Of a DNA stretch of 64,000 bases, positions 55,870-64,000 are shown in pieces (position 1 is the first letter of the stretch; every line of letters begins with the position of its first letter). The notes beneath the pieces were generated by a model. That model worked only from the letters and a program-made list of their open reading frames with translations, was not told the origin of the DNA and did not search any database. The DNA is taken from assembly GCF_035181385.1 (NCBI RefSeq), contig NZ_JAXCJK010000002.1, positions 62,001 through 126,000 of the forward strand. Reading direction: 5' to 3'. Source of the stretch: Moraxella sp035181385. GTDB taxonomy: Bacteria; Pseudomonadota; Gammaproteobacteria; Pseudomonadales; Moraxellaceae. Position numbers and translations under genes: made by a program.

Positions 55870-56433
55870 ATGCCCTACTGCTTAGAATGTGGTCATCAGG
55901 CCACACACATCATTCCTGATGGCGACACCAAAAAACGCCTTGTTTGCCCTGACTGTGGTCATATCCACTATGAAAACCCCAAAGTGATTTGCGGGGTGCT
56001 TGCTGTACACAAAGACCGCATTCTACTATGTCGGCGTGCCATTGAGCCACGCTATGGTCATTGGACCTTACCAGCAGGATTCATGGAGCTGGGCGAAACA
56101 ATGGCACAAGGGGCTGTTCGTGAAACAGCAGAAGAGGCAGAAGGTTTGGCAGTAAACTTAAAATTATACGCCCTGTTTGACCTGCCAAATCTAGGGCAGA
56201 TTCATGCCATGTATTTGGCAAATTTACAAGACGGAGCATTTGGTGTGGGGGCAGAAAGCCTAGAATGCAAGCTATTTTTTACACATGAAATAGACATGAA
56301 AAACCTTGCTTTTGAGACTGTCCGCCAAACCATTGAGAAATATTTAGCAGACAAAGCAGCATTAGAAAAGCTCGGCAAGGACAGCGGTAATTTCAATCAC
56401 TATCCATTACACGAAATATGTATTTGTCGTTAA
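55870..56433 (+). CDS. Nudix hydrolase with N-terminal zinc ribbon
   Basis: 187 residues. Cysteines at 4, 7, 27 and 30 (YCLECGH and VCPDCGH) form a zinc ribbon, followed by IHYENPKVICGVLAV, as in NudC-like or ADP-ribose pyrophosphatase-like proteins. The Nudix box GFMELGETMAQGAVRETAEE is intact up to the glutamates, but the usual following Gly is displaced (EEAEGL). Substrate is unknown; a dinucleotide such as ADP-ribose or FAD would suit the family. It lies back to back with the CoA-pyrophosphatase-like gene and shares a terminator with the convergent M3 peptidase. Confidence 0.85.
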   Translation: MPYCLECGHQATHIIPDGDTKKRLVCPDCGHIHYENPKVICGVLAVHKDRILLCRRAIEPRYGHWTLPAGFMELGETMAQGAVRETAEEAEGLAVNLKLYALFDLPNLGQIHAMYLANLQDGAFGVGAESLECKLFFTHEIDMKNLAFETVRQTIEKYLADKAALEKLGKDSGNFNHYPLHEICICR

Positions 56434-56446
56434 TTCACCAAATAAC

Positions 56447-56474
56447 AAAAAACCACAAATATTTTGTGGTTTTT
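56447..56474 (+). terminator. Bidirectional terminator between the Nudix gene and the M3 peptidase gene
   Basis: AAAAAACCACAAA / TTTTGTGGTTTTT with a short loop; A and T runs on both sides. Confidence 0.82.
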
Positions 56475-56491
56475 ATGGTTTATGTTTATTA

Positions 56492-58636
56492 TCAAATAAT
56501 ACCTCTTGCCTTTAAGAACGCTGTCACAGTCGGCTTTCTACCCATAAATTGCTCAAATAGCACCATTGGCTCATTTGAACCACCTTGTGACAAAATCGCA
56601 TCAACAAAATCCTGCCCAGTCTTACGATTGAGCAATCCTTCATTTTCAAAGCGGGTGAAACCATCGCTTGCCAGAACTTCCGACCACAAATAACCATAGT
56701 AACCAGCTGAATAGCCACCAGAAAATATATGACTAAAACTGTGTGCCATGCGTACCCAATCAGGTTCATTAAGCAAAGAGATATTTTGGCGAATATTCTC
56801 ACGAATTCTTGCAATCGCATTGTCATCGCCTGATTGATATTCAAAATGCAACCTAAAGTCAAACAACCCATACTCAAGCTGACGGACGATGCTGGTTGCT
56901 GACTGATAATTTTTCGCTTCAAGCATTTTATCAATGATGTCTTTTGGCAAAGGCTTTCCTGTCTGGTGATGCTTGGAAATGATCCTAAGCGTGTCTGCAT
57001 TCCATGTCCAGTTTTCAAGCAGCTGGCTTGGAAACTCCACAGCGTCCCAAGCGACACCGCTGATGCCTGATACTGCTTGTACATCAACTTGGGTCAGCAT
57101 ATGATGCAGGCCATGCCCAAATTCATGAAACAGTGTTTCTACATCGCCATGTAATAATAAAGCGGAATCGCCAGTACCCGCAAAATTACAAACAATCATG
57201 GACACAGGCAGTTGAATTTTTCCTTCCGCAGTTTTGTAACGCCCCATAACACCACTATGCCATGCACCACTTCGTTTATTTTCTCTGGCAAACAAATCCA
57301 AGTAAAAAGACGCAATGTGCTTATCATCTTTAAACATCTCAAAAAATCGCACATCTGAATGGAGTATAGGCACGCCCATCTTTTCACGCACCGACACACC
57401 AAACAAACGCTTAACAATCTCAAACATTCCAGACAATACATGATTGACAGGAAAATAAGCTCTTAGTGCTTCTTTGTCAATGCTGTAACGCTCTTGTTTC
57501 AACTTTTCGGACACATAAGCAAAATCCCAAGGCATGAGTTCATCAGATTCTGCCAAAATTCCTTTTTGCTTACCATAAGTTTTAAGCTCTTGAATTTCTA
57601 TTTGAGATTTTTTATGGGTTTTTGTCAGCAAATCATTTAAAAAATCAAGCACCTGTGCTGGGCTTTGTGCCATCTTTGTGGCAAGTGAATACTCAGCATG
57701 CGATGCAAAACCAAGTAATTTTGCACGCTCCAATCGGAGCTCCACCAGCTCGTTCATGATGGGTGTATTATCCCATTTTCCAGCATTAGGTCCTTGATCC
57801 GAGGCACGAGTACGAAATGCTTCAAACATTTGATGTCGCAATTGACGGTCATCGGCATAAGTTACGATGGCGGCATAACTTGGATAATCCAAACCAAAAC
57901 GGTAGCCTAGCTTACCTTGTGATTCTGCTGACTTTTTAGCATTCGCCAACGCCGTTTCACCCAGCCCTGCCAGCTTTTCTTTGTCATCAATGAGCATTTC
58001 AAAACCCATCTCTGAGTCAAGCACATTGTTGCTAAATTGAGTAGACAGCTCAGACAGCCTCGCAGACACCTCAGCATAACGCTTGGCTTTAGCCCCCTCT
58101 AAGGTTACGCCTGACAATCTAAAATCAAGCAAGGCGTTATCAATCGCTTTTTTTTGGGCTTGCGAAAACCGAGCATACTCCCCGCTCTGTTTAAGCTTAT
58201 TAAAAGCATCATAAAGCGGTCGATACATACCAAACCATGTATCAAATTCTATTAAAGATTTTTGTGCATCGTCATAGACCGCTCTTAGCTCATCAGAATT
58301 TTTCAAAGAGTGAAGCTGATTGACCACCGACCACACACGCTCAATCTTATTTTGAGCGTCTTCTAAGGGTGCATAAAAATTCTGCCAAGTGATGTCTTCT
58401 TGTGCAGTTATTGCTTTGACAACATCGGTATTGTATTTGATGACATGAGTTATGGCAGGTTTGATATGCTCAGGCTTGATGACAAAAAAGTTAGGCAAGC
58501 TTGCAAAATCCAGCAAAGGATTCTTTTGCAATTCCTCACTTAGTGTCAATGGTAAAGAGCTGGCCATGCCAAATTTTGGCAAACTGATGGCAAGCACACC
58601 ACCAAGCCCATATTGCAAAAAACCTCGACGCTTCAT
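56492..58636 (-). CDS. M3-family zinc oligopeptidase with a Tat-like leader
   Basis: 714 residues. The zinc site is HEFGHGLHHM with His504, Glu505 and His508, and the third ligand region is VAWDAVEFPSQLLENW. The domain order matches oligopeptidase A and dipeptidyl carboxypeptidase, which degrade short peptides. Most relatives of this type are cytosolic, but here the N-terminus MKRRGFLQYGLGGVLAISLP looks like a twin-arginine signal: RRGFLQ, a moderate hydrophobic stretch, then FGMASS, with cleavage expected near residue 25. A periplasmic location is thus inferred. It ends 18 bases after the terminator shared with the Nudix gene. The choice between the OpdA and Dcp subtypes is open. Confidence 0.87.
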   Translation of the reverse strand: MKRRGFLQYGLGGVLAISLPKFGMASSLPLTLSEELQKNPLLDFASLPNFFVIKPEHIKPAITHVIKYNTDVVKAITAQEDITWQNFYAPLEDAQNKIERVWSVVNQLHSLKNSDELRAVYDDAQKSLIEFDTWFGMYRPLYDAFNKLKQSGEYARFSQAQKKAIDNALLDFRLSGVTLEGAKAKRYAEVSARLSELSTQFSNNVLDSEMGFEMLIDDKEKLAGLGETALANAKKSAESQGKLGYRFGLDYPSYAAIVTYADDRQLRHQMFEAFRTRASDQGPNAGKWDNTPIMNELVELRLERAKLLGFASHAEYSLATKMAQSPAQVLDFLNDLLTKTHKKSQIEIQELKTYGKQKGILAESDELMPWDFAYVSEKLKQERYSIDKEALRAYFPVNHVLSGMFEIVKRLFGVSVREKMGVPILHSDVRFFEMFKDDKHIASFYLDLFARENKRSGAWHSGVMGRYKTAEGKIQLPVSMIVCNFAGTGDSALLLHGDVETLFHEFGHGLHHMLTQVDVQAVSGISGVAWDAVEFPSQLLENWTWNADTLRIISKHHQTGKPLPKDIIDKMLEAKNYQSATSIVRQLEYGLFDFRLHFEYQSGDDNAIARIRENIRQNISLLNEPDWVRMAHSFSHIFSGGYSAGYYGYLWSEVLASDGFTRFENEGLLNRKTGQDFVDAILSQGGSNEPMVLFEQFMGRKPTVTAFLKARGII

Positions 58637-58795
58637 AAAATCTCCTTATTTGTTTATATTTCATCTAATAACTTTGATAATATTTAAATCCGCTCAAAGC
58701 AGTGATTAGCCTATGCAAAACCCATCAATAAGTCAAGATTTTCTTATGAAAAGTTTACAAAAAATTTTTCATCTTCAATCTATAAAATCCACCAA

Positions 58796-58834
58796 CCAAA
58801 AACCCCTACCATCAAGGCAGGGGTTTTTGGTTTT
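58796..58834 (-). terminator. Terminator of the second tuf copy
   Basis: CCAAAAACCCC / GGGGTTTTTGG, as after copy 1; one base next to the stem differs. Confidence 0.75.
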
Positions 58835-58864
58835 AGATTCGTGCTTTGGCACTATTGTTAAAGA

Positions 58865-60055
58865 TTAGCCTTTAACATTGGCAACAACACCAGCACCTAC
58901 GGTACGGCCGCCTTCACGGATAGCGAAGCGTAGACCTTTGTCCATGGCGATTGGGTGGATAAGCTCAACGCTCATCTCAACATTGTCACCAGGCATAACC
59001 ATTTCAGTACCTTCTTGTAGAGTGATGGCACCAGTTACGTCGGTAGTACGGAAGTAGAACTGTGGGCGATAGCCATTTAGGAATGGCGTATGACGACCAC
59101 CTTCTTCTTTTGATAGTACATATACTTCTGCATCAAACTTGGTGTGCGGGGTGATTGAACCTGGCTTAGCAAGTACTTGACCACGCTGAACCTCTTCACG
59201 CTTAGTACCACGAAGAAGAACACCACAGTTCTCACCTGCACGACCTTCGTCTAGTAGCTTACGGAACATCTCAACACCAGTACAGGTGGTTTTGGCAGTG
59301 TCTTTGATACCAACGATTTCAACTTCATCACCAACTTTGATGATACCAGACTCAACACGACCAGTTACTACAGTACCACGACCTGAGATTGAGAATACAT
59401 CTTCAATTGGCATTAGGAATGGACGGTCAATGTCACGCTCTGGCTCTGGAATGTAGCTGTCTAGAGTGTCTAGTAGTTCAAGAATGGCTTGCTCACCATA
59501 TTGACCTGCATCACCGTTTAGACCCAAAAGTGCAGAACCTTTGATGATTGGTGTATCGTCACCTGGGAAGTCATAGTCAGATAGAAGCTCACGCACTTCC
59601 ATTTCAACAAGTTCAAGAAGTTCTTCGTCATCTACTAGGTCACACTTGTTCATAAATACCATGATGTATGGTACACCAACCTGACGAGACAGTAGGATGT
59701 GCTCACGAGTTTGTGGCATTGGACCATCAGTTGCTGCAACAACCAAAATGGCACCGTCCATCTGTGCTGCACCAGTGATCATGTTTTTAACATAGTCAGC
59801 ATGGCCTGGGCAGTCTACGTGTGCGTAGTGACGAGCTTGTGTGTCATACTCAATGTGAGAAGTGTTAATGGTAATACCACGCGCTTTTTCTTCAGGTGCT
59901 GAGTCAATAGCAGCATAGTCTTTTGCTTCACCACCGTGATGCTTAGCAGCAACAGTAGCGATAGCAGCTGTTAGAGTAGTTTTACCGTGGTCAACGTGAC
60001 CGATGGTACCAACGTTGACATGGGGTTTGTTGCGTTCGAACTTGGCTTTGGCCAT
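58865..60055 (-). CDS. tuf: Elongation factor Tu, copy 2
   Basis: Identical in protein sequence (396 residues) to the copy at 42076-43266, with the same G motifs. The start is the ATG at 60055; the frame is open 19 codons further but there it no longer resembles EF-Tu. It lies downstream of the Thr-Tyr-Gly-Thr tRNA cluster, the tufB context of E. coli, but a terminator (60303-60338) separates them. A TATAAT at 60159-60154 on the minus strand suggests its own promoter; the -35 is unclear. Unlike E. coli tufB it is not followed by secE but by the M3 peptidase gene. Confidence 0.98.
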   Translation of the reverse strand: MAKAKFERNKPHVNVGTIGHVDHGKTTLTAAIATVAAKHHGGEAKDYAAIDSAPEEKARGITINTSHIEYDTQARHYAHVDCPGHADYVKNMITGAAQMDGAILVVAATDGPMPQTREHILLSRQVGVPYIMVFMNKCDLVDDEELLELVEMEVRELLSDYDFPGDDTPIIKGSALLGLNGDAGQYGEQAILELLDTLDSYIPEPERDIDRPFLMPIEDVFSISGRGTVVTGRVESGIIKVGDEVEIVGIKDTAKTTCTGVEMFRKLLDEGRAGENCGVLLRGTKREEVQRGQVLAKPGSITPHTKFDAEVYVLSKEEGGRHTPFLNGYRPQFYFRTTDVTGAITLQEGTEMVMPGDNVEMSVELIHPIAMDKGLRFAIREGGRTVGAGVVANVKG

Positions 60056-60302
60056 GGGTATGTCCTCTTGTTGTGAAGCCCAGACCCTAATGGGTAGGCT
60101 AGTTGTTGTCAAAATAACTCATGAAAAATGATAAAATTTTTCATATATTGCCAATTATACCACAAAAATCTGGTTTTGATACAACCCTATTTATGTGTTT
60201 TTCTTAACATTTTACTAAGTTTTTCAAAAAACTCACAAATTATTAACAATGTCAGACTCGTGAATATAGCATAAATATGAATGACATACACGGTATTGGT
60301 CA

Positions 60303-60338
60303 AAAACCCTTGAAATACTCATTTCAAGGGTTTTTTAT
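60303..60338 (-). terminator. Terminator between the tRNA cluster and tuf copy 2
   Basis: AAAAACCCTTGAAAT / ATTTCAAGGGTTTTTT with a four-base loop, strong on either strand, starting three bases past the last tRNA. Confidence 0.87.
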
Positions 60339-60340
60339 AT

Positions 60341-60415
<75 letters not shown>

Positions 60416-60427
60416 AAATTTTAATAA

Positions 60428-60501
60428 TGGAGCGGGTGGCGGGAATCGAACCCGCACCATCAGCTTGGAAGGCTGAGGTTCTACCACTAAACTACACCCG
60501 C
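60428..60501 (-). tRNA. tRNA-Gly (anticodon UCC)
   Basis: 74 bases with CCA encoded. The acceptor stem is GCGGGTG/CACCCGC and the anticodon loop CTTCCAA. Equivalent to E. coli glyT. Confidence 0.95.
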
Positions 60502-60528
60502 AGGGTAGTAAATATAAGGCAGGAATAA

Positions 60529-60612
60529 TGGTGGTGGGGGAAGGATTCGAACCTTCGAAGCTTTCGCGACAGAGTTACAGTCTGTTGGGTTTGACCGCTC
60601 CCCAACCCCACC
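60529..60612 (-). tRNA. tRNA-Tyr (anticodon GUA)
   Basis: 84-base class II tRNA with CCA encoded. The acceptor stem is GGTGGGG/CCCCACC and the anticodon loop CTGTAAC. Equivalent to E. coli tyrU. Confidence 0.95.
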
Positions 60613-60667
60613 AAGATGGTACAGATAATTTTATTATAAAGATATCTGAATAAGTTTTTTTTAGGAT

Positions 60668-60743
<76 letters not shown>

Positions 60744-60764
60744 GGTACTTCCTAAGTGGTGCGT

Positions 60765-60792
60765 ATAATAACATATTTTTGATATTATGCAA
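60765..60792 (-). promoter_or_regulatory. Promoter of the Thr-Tyr-Gly-Thr tRNA cluster
   Basis: Minus-strand TTGCAT (60792-60787), a 16-base spacer and TATTAT (60770-60765), followed by ACGCACC. AT tracts and a 22-base palindrome lie just upstream (60793-60870). Confidence 0.65.
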
Positions 60793-61179
60793 GATTTTTT
60801 TTTATTTTTTTAAAATAATTTTTTTAAGCTATTGTTTTTATTATTATTTTAAAATAATAATATTTTGATTTAAAAATAACCAGCAGGCATGGTCCACTCA
60901 TCGGCATTCCACACTCAGACCACCTGCATTTTACCTTAATCGTGGTTTTTATTCATTGCGATTAGCATTAGCTTAAATTCTACTGCAAAATCAACATCAA
61001 TAATTCACAGCATTAAATCAATCAAATATAGTGGCGGGCTCAATTTCAATCAAAATAAGATAGTAATTTTAATATCTTATCCAAAACAGTTTCAAAGATT
61101 ACTGGCTGGCGAATTTAAAAGAGTATGATTTAAAGTGATCGTAAAGCGATAAAATCTAAATACCCTCTTGATATAATAA
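60793..61179. other. AT-rich non-coding region between the tRNA cluster and mcaP
   Basis: No supported gene. It begins with A/T tracts and a perfect 22-base palindrome at 60840-60861 (ATTATTATTTT and its complement), which may act as an UP element for the tRNA promoter. From about 60880 to 61080 the base composition is more balanced but no start, stop or RNA fold is convincing. Confidence 0.5.
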
Positions 61180-61210
61180 ACAAAAAAGCGACATTGTCGC
61201 TTTTTTGTTG
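61180..61210 (-). terminator. Terminator of mcaP
   Basis: ACAAAAAAGCGAC / GTCGCTTTTTTGT with a three-base loop, 24 bases past the mcaP stop. Confidence 0.87.
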
Positions 61211-61233
61211 TGGCTAATATCGTATATTTAGCA

Positions 61234-63057
61234 TTAAAAATTCTGTACGATGCTAGCAAATCCCATAACATCTGGTTTGTTTTTACCCAATTGCTTGGTC
61301 GCATGGGCACCCACTTGCAGTGCTGTGTGTTCAAATTGACCGTTAATGGCTAAATGATAATTAACAGCATGCTCTTTATTGGCATCAACAACAGTATTAA
61401 AGCCCTTGCTGTACTGCTGAATCGATGTCAATGACGCATTGATGGCTTGTTTATCATTGATGAATTCATGCCCATAGCTAACCCCACCCACCATAGAGAC
61501 AGCTGGGCTAATGGCATAACCAACATCAACACCCACCTCACCTTGTAGCGATTTGCGTTCTTGCTCGCCAAACCTCATGGCAGTAGACAAATTAGGCTTA
61601 CTTTCGGTTAATGTGTGAATTTTTAATTTTTGAGCGTTGGCACCAATATGTGGACGAATTGTGGCCTGACCAACATCAACACCATAACCAATTTTTACGC
61701 CACCATGAAGGCGTCTGCCAGATGTATCAGCTGTATGAGCACGAAATTCACCTTCCCAATCAATGCGGCGATTTGTGCTGATGGACAGTTTGTCAACGCC
61801 AACATTGGCGTTTAAAGACAAATTGCCAAAATTGTGGCGATGATACAACGCAATGCCAGTAATACCAACATCTGAATCCATATTATTGCTTAGTTTATAA
61901 GCATATTTTTGACGATTCAGATAAGTACCTGTATGACTATTTTCGCCAGCAAAATCAAGACCAACATTTACCGAATGTTTGTTATTAGAACTGGTAGAAA
62001 CATCTGCCCAAATACCGCTTGTCTTTTTGCTGAATTGGTCAATTTGACGATTTAGATGACGGTCATTGACACCAGCTGAGCTTAGGATTTTTTGAGGCAA
62101 TTGACCTACTGTGGCAGGCGTATCAATAATAGAGCGGTAATATTGAGCTAAGATTCGATGCGTACGCCCTGCTGGGTGAATATCATCAGCAAAAACATAA
62201 GTTTCGTTTGCAGTTGGCGTTTTCCAAAATTCTTTTTTGCATTGTGTTGATAGTGGCAAAAGAGATGATACATCTTTACAAGCATAATCATTGGCATTTT
62301 GAAAACCAAAGGCTTCTTTATGTGCAACGGTTTCTTGTAATAAGGCAAATGTATTAGCAGGGACGACATTCGCTTGGCTTTTATTTAAGCCTGTAAATAG
62401 CATATTGTTGTACAATGTGGCAGCCCTGGTCGACTTCATCGAGCTCTCTGAGTCTTTGAGCATTCTTGGCGTTAGGCCCACATCAGGCAAGTTTGGTACC
62501 AAAATGGTGCTCGCACCTGCATCATGTAAGCGATTGATAGATGAAATTTCAGATGTTGCCGCCTCTGTTAAAATGGCAACAGCCTGTTTTATATCCCTTT
62601 GATTACCGGCCTCTATCAAATCATTTGCACCAATCCATACTGTGTATAAAGCCTTAGGGTCGGCCTTATTATTAGCTTGCAGATGGTTATTTATTTGCTT
62701 TTCAACCGATGGAACAGTAAACAACACAAAATCCGCATCTTTCTTAGCCTTGGCACCACCAAAGGCATAATTGGTACCTTTTAAGGTCTCATTGTCATTG
62801 GGGTCTGCGGTATGCCCATAAGATGATGCCAACACGCCCGCCCAGGTCGTATCTGGATTGGTGATAAAAGATGGCTGAGCCTCGCCAAGTATAGGGGCTT
62901 TATCAGCTATCGTCTTAGCAAATGCTCCTGTATCTGACAAGCTATCACCAAATGTTATCAATTGGCTATAAGTTGCAGCGTGTGTAAAAGAAGCGTACAA
63001 AGCCAATGACAAGGTCAAAGCAAGCGGAGAGTATTTGGTCAATAACGATTGTTTCAT
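61234..63057 (-). CDS. mcaP: GDSL esterase/lipase autotransporter, McaP-like adhesin
   Basis: Surface autotransporter; in Moraxella catarrhalis McaP is known as an adhesin with esterase and phospholipase B activity. 607 residues from the ATG at 63057. Signal peptide 1-28 (ending FTHA), then the GDSL catalytic domain: Ser39 in TFGDSLSDTG, Asn145 in WIGANDL, and Asp292 with nearby His294 in FADDIHPAGRTH. From about residue 335 the sequence is an autotransporter beta-barrel ending GFASIVQNF with a terminal Phe. The reading frame is intact. It is monocistronic with a strong terminator; the promoter region (63080-63116) has several weak matches. The name rests on recognising the family and species context. 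Confidence 0.88.
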   Translation of the reverse strand: MKQSLLTKYSPLALTLSLALYASFTHAATYSQLITFGDSLSDTGAFAKTIADKAPILGEAQPSFITNPDTTWAGVLASSYGHTADPNDNETLKGTNYAFGGAKAKKDADFVLFTVPSVEKQINNHLQANNKADPKALYTVWIGANDLIEAGNQRDIKQAVAILTEAATSEISSINRLHDAGASTILVPNLPDVGLTPRMLKDSESSMKSTRAATLYNNMLFTGLNKSQANVVPANTFALLQETVAHKEAFGFQNANDYACKDVSSLLPLSTQCKKEFWKTPTANETYVFADDIHPAGRTHRILAQYYRSIIDTPATVGQLPQKILSSAGVNDRHLNRQIDQFSKKTSGIWADVSTSSNNKHSVNVGLDFAGENSHTGTYLNRQKYAYKLSNNMDSDVGITGIALYHRHNFGNLSLNANVGVDKLSISTNRRIDWEGEFRAHTADTSGRRLHGGVKIGYGVDVGQATIRPHIGANAQKLKIHTLTESKPNLSTAMRFGEQERKSLQGEVGVDVGYAISPAVSMVGGVSYGHEFINDKQAINASLTSIQQYSKGFNTVVDANKEHAVNYHLAINGQFEHTALQVGAHATKQLGKNKPDVMGFASIVQNF

Positions 63058-63285
63058 GTGCAAATCCTTTTAAAATTAGACTTATAATTCTATAGGCATT
63101 CTGATAGCAATACAAGTGTTTTTTTAGCCGCTGGCAAAAATTTATGGCCAATATCATTGATAAAAAAAACCTTCTTAGCCTCAGCCAACCCAATTTGATT
63201 GACTTAATTTAGCCTGACCAAATAGAAGTCTTTTATCAATCGATGCCCACCGTCAAATTCAAAGCCAAGAGTTTGTCATATCAAG

Positions 63286-64000
63286 TTAAACTTCCAGCCC
63301 CTCGCACGCCATCTCCACCGCCTTAACAATAGCAAGGGCTTTTTTGTTGGTCTCGTCCCACTCTGCCACAGGATCGGAGTCTGCCACCACACCTGCCCCC
63401 GCTTGAATGTGTACCTGCCCATCTTTAAGGACCGCTGTGCGAATGGCAATTGCCGTATCCATATTACCAGCCCAACCCAGATAACCAACCGCCCCACCAA
63501 ACACGCTGCGACGGACAGGCTCAACCTCATCAATAATCTGCATGGCTCGAATTTTAGGAGCACCCGACAATGTCCCTGCTGGGAAAGTCGCACAAAAAAC
63601 ATCAAGTGCATCTTTATCCGCCGATACCACACCCTCAACATTGCTGGCAATGTGCATCACCTGAGAATAGCGTTCAATAAACATTTTGTCGGTAACTCGC
63701 ACCGTGCCAATGTCACATACCTTGCCGATGTCATTACGCCCCAAGTCAATCAGCATCAAATGCTCGGCGATTTCTTTGGTGTCAGCAAGCAGCTCTGTTT
63801 CCAATGCCAAATCCTCGGCCGAATCTACGCCACGCCGTCTTGTACCTGCAAGCGGTCGTACCGTTACTTTGCGTTCATCGCCCACCGTCTCAATGCGTGA
63901 GAGAATTTCAGGAGATGCACCAACGATGTGAAATGGCTCATCATCTAAAAGCTCGCCTTGAATGAGAAAAAGATATGGAGATGGGTTTAAATATCGCAAT
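63286..64000 (-). CDS. trpE: Anthranilate synthase component I, 5' part outside the window
   Basis: First enzyme of tryptophan synthesis from chorismate. The 238 residues present are the C-terminal part. Family motifs: YLNPSPYLFLI, VRPLAGTRRRG, LMLIDLGRNDIGKV, FPAGTLSGAPKIRAMQII and GAVGYLGWAGNMD. NPSPY(M/L)F distinguishes TrpE from PabB. The frame is open at base 64000. No terminator is recognised in the 228 bases between its stop and mcaP, and no trpG is in view. Confidence 0.95.
   Translation of the reverse strand, partial: LRYLNPSPYLFLIQGELLDDEPFHIVGASPEILSRIETVGDERKVTVRPLAGTRRRGVDSAEDLALETELLADTKEIAEHLMLIDLGRNDIGKVCDIGTVRVTDKMFIERYSQVMHIASNVEGVVSADKDALDVFCATFPAGTLSGAPKIRAMQIIDEVEPVRRSVFGGAVGYLGWAGNMDTAIAIRTAVLKDGQVHIQAGAGVVADSDPVAEWDETNKKALAIVKAVEMACEGLEV

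Larger units (their letters stand above)
58791..60062. repeat. tuf repeat, copy 2 (direct, about 1.27 kb)
   Basis: Counterpart of 42002-43273. It includes the terminator and stops seven bases before the ATG, where the upstream sequences become unrelated. Confidence 0.85.

Overview
The window is ordinary chromosomal DNA of an AT-rich gammaproteobacterium of the Moraxellaceae, most likely Moraxella catarrhalis. The best species marker is a full-length GDSL esterase autotransporter resembling McaP. The gene order hemA / TPR protein-lolB-ispE-tRNA-prs / rplY-pth and the layout of the ribosomal and RNA polymerase operons fit the same group. There are no phage genes, insertion sequences or CRISPR arrays.

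Layout: 1-9900 holds hemA (cut by the window edge), a TPR protein with lolB and ispE, two tRNA-Gln genes, prs, putP, rplY and pth. 10150-15400 holds two tandem porin-like outer-membrane proteins followed by an exported prolyl oligopeptidase. 15600-25050 holds metabolic and housekeeping genes (hemN, an RDD membrane protein, tRNA-Arg, tRNA-Ser, thiD, corC, a YcgN-like protein, pepD, gor, serA). 25300-37850 is the minus-strand block tRNA-Trp-secE-nusG-rplKA-rplJL-rpoBC, with separate promoters visible before tRNA-Trp, rplK, rplJ and rpoB. 38090-41830 is a three-gene peptidoglycan O-acetylation locus (MBOAT acyltransferase, PatB-like SGNH protein, Ape1-like esterase). 42000-46670 is the str operon rpsL-rpsG-fusA-tuf. 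46858-48600 encodes an unusual EcsC-family protein with a long charged helical repeat region. 48900-56430 holds fabB, pabB, nadD, rsfS, bioA, bioD and two Nudix hydrolases. 56490-60750 holds an M3 peptidase with a Tat-like leader, a second tuf copy and a Thr-Tyr-Gly-Thr tRNA cluster. 61230-64000 holds mcaP and the 3' part of trpE.

Two regional themes stand out. The first is the arrangement of the translation and transcription genes: two nearly identical tuf copies, one following the str operon and leading toward tRNA-Trp-secE, the other behind the tRNA cluster that elsewhere precedes tufB-secE. This suggests that flanks were exchanged at tuf. The second is cell-envelope biology: peptidoglycan O-acetylation, LolB, porins, a periplasmic oligopeptidase, the Tat-type M3 peptidase and McaP. 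Promoters of the tRNA operons share a CTTG-type -35, a 16-base spacer and a GC-rich discriminator, which fits growth-rate or stringent control. The least explained gene is the EcsC repeat protein. No wholly new multi-gene system was found.
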